Source: Thioalkalivibrio nitratireducens DSM 14787
Lineage (GTDB): Bacteria; Pseudomonadota; Gammaproteobacteria; Ectothiorhodospirales; Ectothiorhodospiraceae
Assembly (NCBI RefSeq): GCF_000321415.2
Contig: NC_019902.2
Location: 1,612,001 to 1,676,000 of the forward strand
Direction: 5' to 3'
DNA: 64,000 nt
The notes under the pieces are model-generated. The model was not told the DNA's origin. It worked only from the letters and a program-made list of their open reading frames with translations, and made no database searches. Of this stretch, positions 58,814 to 64,000 are shown piece by piece; position 1 is the stretch's first letter, and each line of letters begins with the position of its first letter. The position numbers and the translations under genes were made by a program.

Positions 58814-58843
58814 GTAGGGTGGGCCAAGCGCAGCGGGCCCACC
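58814..58843 (+). repeat. GTAGGG-type palindromic repeat, intergenic copy
   Basis: GTAGGGTGGGCCAAGCGCAG, ending GCCCACC: arms GTGGGCC/GGCCCAC around AAGCGCAGC. Same family as the copies in menD and menC, but in the more symmetric GGTGGGY variant. Confidence 0.75.
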
Positions 58844-58914
58844 ACGACGACCCCGGCACTTGCCGATGCACCCACCGGCTGCGCCGTATCGAGCGTCATA
58901 GCGACAGACGCAGC

Positions 58915-59085
58915 GTGAAACTCACGATCGAACGCACGCTGCCCTACGCGCCCCAAGCCGCCACCGTGACCGCGATCGATGCCGACATCTGCTCCGCCCT
59001 CCTGGGGATACCCCATCTGGAATCTCTGCCCGATGTGGTCCACGTCGAGCCCGTGATGTTGAGCGAAATGGCCCGCCGCAACTGA
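58915..59085 (+). CDS. Possible short hypothetical protein
   Basis: 56 codons from a GTG (VKLTIERTLPYAPQAATVTA onward). The composition is protein-like, unlike the arginine-rich repeat-derived sequence before it, but there is no clear RBS and no recognised family. Could be a remnant. Confidence 0.3.
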   Translation: MKLTIERTLPYAPQAATVTAIDADICSALLGIPHLESLPDVVHVEPVMLSEMARRN

Positions 59086-59270
59086 ATTGTCCGTGGAGTC
59101 TAGTCGATCCGACGCGCCCCGAAACGCGCGGGCTCGCTGTAGCACGGGCCGGTGACCTCCCCGGCCAAGAACTCCGGGGAACTCCTGGGGTGCACGCGCC
59201 ACCAATCTGACAGTCCTCTCGTTTTCACGGCCGCCGGGCGTGCGCATTCAGGAATACCAGAGGTGAAGCC

Positions 59271-60284
59271 ATGTCCAAGACGTCGCTCGGCATTCTTGCA
59301 ACCACCTGCCTCGCGTTCCTGGCACTGAGCCCCCAGGGATCGGCAGCGGAATCCGGTGCCGCCGCACCGGGCAAACTCACCGAGTGGGAAGTGCCCTGGC
59401 CGAACACGCGGCCGCGCGACCCCTGGGTCGGGCCAGATGGTCTGGTATGGTTCGTGGGTCAGATCGGCGACTACGTGGCGACCCTGGACCCGGCAACCGG
59501 GGACTTTCGCCGCTACGACCTGGATCCGGGCACTGGGCCGCACACGGTCATCACCAACGAGACTGGGGTCTGGTACGCGGGCAACCGGGCCCAGCACATC
59601 GGGCGAATCGATCCAGAAAGTGCTGCGATCCAAAAGATCGTGCTGCCGGGCAACGGCAGGCGCGATGCACACACCATGGATTTCACCCGGGATGACAACA
59701 TCTGGTTCTCAGTACAACATGGGAATCAGGTGGGCTTCCTGGACACCGGCAGCCTTGAGATCACGCTGCACGAAATCGACACTCCGACCGCACGGCCCTA
59801 CGGTCTGATGAACGATGCACAGGACCAGCCCTGGGTGACCCTATTCGGTAGCCACCGGCTGGCGACGATTCGAGAGCGCGGTGGCGAAGTTACGGAGATC
59901 GAACTCCCGCGCACCGAGGCCCGGCCGCGCCGCCCAGCGCTGACCGGCGACGGTCGGGTGTGGTACGTCGACTTCGCCCATGGCTACCTCGGTTACTACC
60001 AGCCTGCGGATGGGAGCATCCGGGAATGGCAGACCCCGGGGGGACCGTCCGACGCACCGTACGCGATCGCCGTGGATGGGCAGGACCGCGTGTGGTTCTC
60101 CGAGACGGGCCGCATCCCCAACCGGTTGATCGCGTTCGACCCCGAGAGTGAGGCCTTCCTCGAACCCATCGAACTGGCCAGCGGCGGCGGCATCATTCGT
60201 CACATGACCTTTCATGCCCCCACCGAGACGCTGTGGTTCGGTGCCGATACGGGGACGATCGGCCGCATCGAGGTTCATCCGTGA
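59271..60284 (+). CDS. Secreted Vgb-like beta-propeller (streptogramin-lyase-type) protein
   Basis: 337 aa. Signal peptide MSKTSLGILATTCLAFLALSPQGSAAES; then repeated blades with PRDPWVGPDGLVWFVGQ, GPHTVITNETGVWYAG, RDAHTMDFTRDDNIWFSV, RPYGLMNDAQDQPWVTLF, PYAIAVDGQDRVWFSETG and IIRHMTFHAPTETLWFG, the pattern of virginiamycin B lyase-like propellers. Conserved histidines near blade edges match the family, but most secreted members have no proven lyase activity and may bind or sense ligands. Separate transcript. Confidence 0.8.
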   Translation: MSKTSLGILATTCLAFLALSPQGSAAESGAAAPGKLTEWEVPWPNTRPRDPWVGPDGLVWFVGQIGDYVATLDPATGDFRRYDLDPGTGPHTVITNETGVWYAGNRAQHIGRIDPESAAIQKIVLPGNGRRDAHTMDFTRDDNIWFSVQHGNQVGFLDTGSLEITLHEIDTPTARPYGLMNDAQDQPWVTLFGSHRLATIRERGGEVTEIELPRTEARPRRPALTGDGRVWYVDFAHGYLGYYQPADGSIREWQTPGGPSDAPYAIAVDGQDRVWFSETGRIPNRLIAFDPESEAFLEPIELASGGGIIRHMTFHAPTETLWFGADTGTIGRIEVHP

Positions 60285-60389
60285 GCGCGGGGCCTCGGAG
60301 CCGGGATCGAGTCCAGAAAAGGGCCGCGACGCCTGGCCTCGACGGCCTGCATGAGTGGGCGAGGCGGCCGTGCACGTCAGGTCCGGAAA

Positions 60390-60821
60390 CTATTGCTCGA
60401 GTTTGTCGAGCAACCAGTTGTTGAGGATTCCGATCACCTGCTTCTGCTCCGAGGTGGCGGTGCGATTCAGTTCACCCAGCCGCCTGGCCAGTTCCTCGAT
60501 GTATCCGCGGTATTTCTTCACTTGCGTGCTGGCGATGCTCAGATCGGCGTTGCATTTGCGCAGCTGCTGTTCGAGGCTGTCGGCATCGAGCGCGACGGTC
60601 TCGCTGACACGCCGGCCAAACGCGGTTTCGCGGATCAGGTTCACGCGCTCGAGCGCCGCATTGTCGTTCAGTGCCATCGCTGGAAAGCATTGGCACAGCT
60701 CGTCCAGGTCCACCATGCCCTCGAAGGTGTTCAGCTCGCCCTTGTGGATGAGCTCCTGCAAATCCCGGCGTTTTATGCCCAGCAGGCTCGCCGCCTTGGC
60801 CAATGCAAGTCGCTGTCCCAT
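60390..60821 (-). CDS. Small HTH plus coiled-coil protein of unknown function
   Basis: 143 aa. The first ~45 residues (LALAKAASLLGIKRRDLQELIHKGELNTFEG) resemble a MerR/excisionase-type winged helix. Residues about 75-125 (ADSLEQQLRKCNADLSIAST onward to ELARRLGELNRT) predict a coiled coil. Similar N-terminal modules occur ahead of 2Fe-2S ferredoxin-reductase-like proteins, from memory only. Here the protein ends after the coiled coil. Could be a regulator or a truncated gene. Confidence 0.6.
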   Translation of the reverse strand: MGQRLALAKAASLLGIKRRDLQELIHKGELNTFEGMVDLDELCQCFPAMALNDNAALERVNLIRETAFGRRVSETVALDADSLEQQLRKCNADLSIASTQVKKYRGYIEELARRLGELNRTATSEQKQVIGILNNWLLDKLEQ

Positions 60822-61089
60822 GGTCTCCCCGGTCGCTCCTCAAGCCGTTGTTCGAATGTAGACGACCCGATCGGCCTGATGCCGTTTACCGGGTGACTGC
60901 AAGGGAAACGGCGGCTCCGGGGCCCAATCCGGTGCCTTGGCCCATCGAGGACAGCATTCCTCCGACCCATCGCCGGTACGTCGCTCCTGCCGGGGTCGCG
61001 GCAATGCCTCAGGCCGCCCCGGCTCGATGGCCAATCGGTGCTTCCATTCGTGAGGCCGCCAAGCCGCGTACGAACGCCCGGCTGCGCGG

Positions 61090-61570
61090 TCAGCGATCGG
61101 TGACCGAAAACACGGTGGTGGTACCGCCATCGGCCAGGATCCGTTCGACCCGCTCGCGCCAGAGGTGCCTAAACCTCTCCCGGGTCGCGGCATCGGCCGT
61201 TCCCGCCAGCACCGCCTGCATGGCCGGGCCAAGACCCGGATCGGGCGGGATCGCGGCCGGGTCATAGGACAGCGTGACCTTCTCACCGGTATCCACGCGC
61301 TCGAAACTGCAACGGAGTGCACCTTCCGAAGGGCGCCCGAATTCGAGCAGGCCCGCGCGCCGATGGCGCCCCCGCAGACCCAGGAAACCATTGCGCCCGG
61401 CAGCACCCGTCAGCAAGGTGAGGATCTGACTGAAGGGTCCGTTGGCCCCGCTATCCTCGGGGCCGTGCAGTGTGACCCGCAGCTCTCCGCGCAGGAACGG
61501 CGCGTTACCGTACAGCCGGCGGACGGCCTGGATCGCGGTCACGAAGGCGCCTGCAACGGTCGGGCAAGCG
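61090..61570 (-). pseudogene. Gene fragment cut by the IS4-like insertion (possibly FmdE-like)
   Basis: In-frame sequence up to the IS border reads ACPTVAGAFVTAIQAVRRLY, then VTLHGPEDSGANGPFSQILT and LLTGAAGRNGFLGL. Its CPTVAGA and GPEDSG..T..LLTGAAG pattern resembles FmdE-type (formylmethanofuran dehydrogenase subunit E family) proteins; that is a tentative call. The IS left end and an 8-bp duplication fall inside the reading frame, and a stop lies just inside the IS. The 5' part should continue beyond position 64000. Confidence 0.6.
61563..61570. repeat. Target-site duplication, left copy
   Basis: GGCAAGCG immediately before the IS left end CTGCCCT; repeated at 63993-64000. A 9-bp reading (GGGCAAGCG) is possible if the right end is taken one base shorter. 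Confidence 0.85.
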
Positions 61571-61630
61571 CTGCCCTATACCCACATCTAGTGCTGGACA
61601 AACGCCTGCCGGCCGGGTACCGTGCCGGGC

Positions 61631-62605
61631 ATGTGGGAGCAGAGCCAGATCAAGCGCACGTTGAGCGCGCCGGCGAACCTGGCTCGGGTGCAGGCGCTGA
61701 TCCGGGAAGCGCCGGAACTGCACCGCACCGCGCTGGCGGATCAGATCTGTACCACCTGGGGCTTCTTCGATGCGCGTGGGCGGCCGCAGCGGGCGGGCTG
61801 CTTGAAGGCGCTGCGGGCGCTGGAGCGCGCGGGCCGGATTACGCTGCCGCCTGCGTGCAGCAGCCCGGGGCGCGGGGGCCAGGGCCGGCGCCTGGGGGTG
61901 GCGGTGCCGGCACCCCAGGGAGTGGGCCGCGAGGTCACCGAGCTGGAGGGCCTGGCGCTGGTACGGGTGGACACGGCCGAGCACCGGGCGCTCTGGAATG
62001 AGCTGATGGCGCGCGAGCACCCGCGCGGCATGGGGCCGCTGGTGGGCGCGCAGCTGCGGTATCTGGTGGGTTCGGCGCAGGGCTGGCTGGGGGCGCTGGG
62101 GTTTGCGGCGTCGGCGTTGCAGTTGGCCGCACGCGATGCCTGGATCGGCTGGGATCCGGCGCTGCGGGAACGCCACCGACACCGTGTGGTGGGACTGAAC
62201 CGGTTCCTGTTGCGTCCGGGCGTTTCCTGCCGGAACCTCGCGTCGTGGACGCTGGGTCGGGCGTTGCGGCGGCTGGGGGCTGACTTCGAGGCCTGCCATG
62301 GGTATCGTCCCTGGCTGGTGGAGACCTTCATCGAGCCTCCGCACACCGGGGTCAGCCTGCGGGCGTCGAACTGGCGTTTTGTGGGCGAGACCGGCGGGCG
62401 GGGGCGCCAGGACCGGGGCCACGCCGCGGCCGAGACCCGCAAGGCGATCTATCTCTATGAACTCGAACCCGATTGGCGCGCACGCTTGGGGTGGGTCCGG
62501 CACCGGCACGGGGCGACACACCGCTGGAACCCGCCGAGGGTCTGGATGCGCAGCAGTGGGCTGAACACGAGTTCGGGGGTGCGCCCTTGGGGGACAAGCG
62601 ATTGA
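61631..62605 (+). CDS. DruA-like (DUF4338) protein within the IS
   Basis: 324 aa. DUF4338 hallmarks: AREHPRGMGPLVGAQLRYLV, GALGFAASALQLAARDAWIG, RHRHRVVGLNRFLLRPGVSC, LASWTLGRALRRLG, PWLVETFIEPPHTGVSLRAS and NWRFVGETGGRGRQ. The family is annotated as DruA from the Druantia anti-phage system, but none of the DruB-E proteins is here and the gene is inside an IS, so a transposition-linked role is more likely. The last ~40 residues after DWRARL lie in the overlap with the transposase frame and look unlike the family. ATG 61631 chosen over GTG 61622. Confidence 0.85.
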   Translation: MWEQSQIKRTLSAPANLARVQALIREAPELHRTALADQICTTWGFFDARGRPQRAGCLKALRALERAGRITLPPACSSPGRGGQGRRLGVAVPAPQGVGREVTELEGLALVRVDTAEHRALWNELMAREHPRGMGPLVGAQLRYLVGSAQGWLGALGFAASALQLAARDAWIGWDPALRERHRHRVVGLNRFLLRPGVSCRNLASWTLGRALRRLGADFEACHGYRPWLVETFIEPPHTGVSLRASNWRFVGETGGRGRQDRGHAAAETRKAIYLYELEPDWRARLGWVRHRHGATHRWNPPRVWMRSSGLNTSSGVRPWGTSD

Positions 62606-63945
62606 CGAAACGGCTGGTGGACAGCGCCCGGCGCCAGGGGGAGGATCCGCTGCGCGCCTTTACCGCGGTGGCCCGCGACGACTGGGCGGCGGTGAAGGGC
62701 TACTACCGGCTGATCGACCAGCCGGAGGACTCCGACGTGACGCCGGAGCATATCCTGGCGCCGCATCGGGCGTGCACGCAGCGCCGGATGCAGGCGCAGG
62801 CAACGGTGCTGTGCCTGCAGGATGGCACCGATCTGAACTTCACCACCCGCCCGCAGACGCGCGGCGTCGGGGTCATCGGCCGCAACCAAACCGGTGCCGA
62901 GAGTCTGGGGCTGCATCTGCACTCGACGCTGGCGGTCAACGCCGACGGGCTGCCGCTGGGCGTGCTGCAAGCGCAGTTCGAGGCGCCGCAGCCGCGGGGC
63001 GACGCGGAACCGGCGCAGGAAGAGAAAAAGAGCTTCCGCTGGATCGCCGGTCTGCGCGATGCAGCGGCACTGGCGGCGACCCTCCCCAATACCCGGGTGA
63101 TCAGTGTCGCCGACCGGGAGGCCGATGCGTTCGAGCTCTATGTCGAGCAGCAGCGTCACCCCGCGGTGGAGCTGGTGATCCGCGCCCAGCACAACCGCCG
63201 GCTTGCCGACGGGCGGCGCCTGTTCGAGGTCGCCCGGGCGACGGCGAGCCGCGGCTCGGTCGAACTCCCGGTCGATGGCCAGAGCCTGCGCACCAAGACC
63301 AGCAAGCGCCCCGAGCGCCTGGGCCGAGCGGCACGGACCGCGGAACTGGAACTGCGCTACACCCCGATCACGCTCCGTGGCACACCCGCCGATGCCGATC
63401 AGCCGGTCACCCTGGAACTGACCGTGGTGCACGCGCTGGAACGGGATCCGCCGAAAGGGGAAAAGCCGCTTGAGTGGTTCGTGCTCACCACCCTGACCGT
63501 CGCCTCGGCCGAACAGGCCGCCGAGATTCTGCGCTGGTACCGCCTGCGCTGGCGCATCGAGGACTGGCACCGGGTGCTGAAATCGGGTTGCAAGATCGAC
63601 GAACTCGGCCATCACAGCGTCGAGCGCCTGGAACGCGCCATCGCGATCCGGCTGGTCATCGCCTGGCGGGTGATGCTGATGACCCTGCTGGGACGGGAGG
63701 CCCCGGAGCTGCCACCGGAACTGCTGTTCTCGGACGTCGAATTGCGGGTGCTCGGCGACTACGCCCAGTCCCGGCGCCGGCCTCGCCCCAGCAGCCTCCG
63801 GGCAGCTGTCCGCGAAGTCGCCATCCTCGGTGGGTACACCAACCGCAATCACGATCCGCCGCCTGGCCACCAGCTGATGTGGCACGGCTACGCCAAACTC
63901 ACCACCATGTCCTTTGCCTACGCTTTACGAGATGAAATCGAATGA
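62473..63945 (+). CDS. IS4/Tn5-family DDE transposase
   Basis: Up to 490 aa. N-terminal Tn5-type DNA-binding motif WAEHEFGGAPLGDKRLTKRL; catalytic Asp in VLCLQDGTDLNF and VISVADREADAFELY; the Y-(2)-R-(3)-E-(6)-K signature in YRLRWRIEDWHRVLK; Tn5 dimerisation C-terminus. No ATG: a TTG at 62473 or GTG at 62491 would start it, both without an RBS and inside the DruA-like gene. Alternatively it is made as a fusion by a -1 slip at GGGG (62488-62491), which joins the frames exactly where the DUF4338 domain ends. Confidence 0.9.
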   Translation: MARTLGVGPAPARGDTPLEPAEGLDAQQWAEHEFGGAPLGDKRLTKRLVDSARRQGEDPLRAFTAVARDDWAAVKGYYRLIDQPEDSDVTPEHILAPHRACTQRRMQAQATVLCLQDGTDLNFTTRPQTRGVGVIGRNQTGAESLGLHLHSTLAVNADGLPLGVLQAQFEAPQPRGDAEPAQEEKKSFRWIAGLRDAAALAATLPNTRVISVADREADAFELYVEQQRHPAVELVIRAQHNRRLADGRRLFEVARATASRGSVELPVDGQSLRTKTSKRPERLGRAARTAELELRYTPITLRGTPADADQPVTLELTVVHALERDPPKGEKPLEWFVLTTLTVASAEQAAEILRWYRLRWRIEDWHRVLKSGCKIDELGHHSVERLERAIAIRLVIAWRVMLMTLLGREAPELPPELLFSDVELRVLGDYAQSRRRPRPSSLRAAVREVAILGGYTNRNHDPPPGHQLMWHGYAKLTTMSFAYALRDEIE

Positions 63946-63992
63946 CACCGCCCCGTATCGACTGGTCTGCGCAACTTGTGGGTAAAGGGCAG

Positions 63993-64000
63993 GGCAAGCG
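63993..64000. repeat. Target-site duplication, right copy
   Basis: GGCAAGCG immediately after the IS right end, at the edge of the window; partner of 61563-61570. Confidence 0.85.

Larger units (their letters stand above)
61571..63992 (+). mobile_element. IS4/Tn5-like insertion sequence with a DruA-like passenger gene
   Basis: 2422 bp. The left end CTGCCCTATACCCACA and the right end (reverse complement CTGCCCTTTACCCACA) are inverted repeats with one mismatch over 16 bp. Flanked by an 8-bp direct duplication. It carries two overlapping genes on the plus strand. The ends and duplication are intact, suggesting a recent insertion. Confidence 0.9.

Noticed and set aside
61631-62605. Druantia anti-phage defence system
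   Set aside because: Only the DruA-like protein is present; no DruB, C, D or large helicase DruE. The gene lies inside an insertion sequence with intact ends.

Overview
The window is a high-GC proteobacterial chromosome segment. Tight ATGA/GTGA gene overlaps, a complete cd1-type denitrification gene set, a menaquinone operon and abundant insertion sequences suggest a facultatively anaerobic gammaproteobacterium; an Ectothiorhodospiraceae member such as Thioalkalivibrio fits, but that placement is inference from gene content only.

Layout. (1) 1-3.6 kb, minus strand: an outer-membrane protein (cut by the window edge), a LolA-like periplasmic protein, an FtsX-type permease, its ATPase, and a small c-type cytochrome. 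(2) 4-9 kb: a doubtful ORF, a hemerythrin-like protein, a 67-aa orphan, a membrane protein convergent with a Ycf46-like AAA ATPase, and a 218-bp MITE-like repeat. (3) 9-16.4 kb, minus: penicillin-binding protein 1C and a 1737-aa thioester-containing alpha-2-macroglobulin, a known pair. (4) 16.8-18.9 kb, plus: a secreted HExxH protein overlapping an ankyrin-repeat protein. (5) 19.2-27.3 kb: nosR-nosD-nosF-nosY, then nosZ-nosL behind its own FNR-type box. (6) 27.5-34.2 kb: nirC-F-D-L-G-H-J-N, the heme d1 maturation set. Convergent to it is nirS (34.4-36.5 kb), which carries an extra N-terminal cytochrome c domain. (7) 36.9-41.4 kb: an IS91-like element with an upstream tyrosine recombinase, and a frameshifted IS110 element flanked by ~100-bp direct repeats. 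(8) 41.5-46.6 kb: norC-norB-norQ-norD. (9) 46.8-55.1 kb: a small membrane protein and the overlapping operon menF-D-H-B-C-E-menI. (10) 55-61.6 kb: a truncated patatin-like gene, a GH13 enzyme, a Vgb-like propeller, a small HTH/coiled-coil protein and a gene fragment. (11) 61571-63992: a complete IS4/Tn5-like element with inverted ends and an 8-bp target duplication. It carries a DruA-like (DUF4338) gene overlapping its transposase.

Together, nirS, norCB and nosZ encode reduction of nitrite to NO, N2O and N2. The nir accessory genes make heme d1, NosDFYL/NosR mature and feed NosZ, and NorQ/NorD assemble NO reductase. Five close matches to the FNR/DNR consensus (TTGAY-N4-RTCAA-like) lie upstream of nosR, nosZ, nirC, nirS and norC, so the whole set is probably one anaerobic/NO regulon. 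The men operon could supply low-potential quinone for this respiration.

Most notable observations: a GTAGGG-type palindromic repeat inserted in frame, in the same reading frame, inside both menD and menC; the DruA-like/transposase overlap with a possible -1 slip at a G run; the three-domain NirS; a dispersed repeat family with one intact MITE-like copy; and IS elements sitting between nirS and norC.
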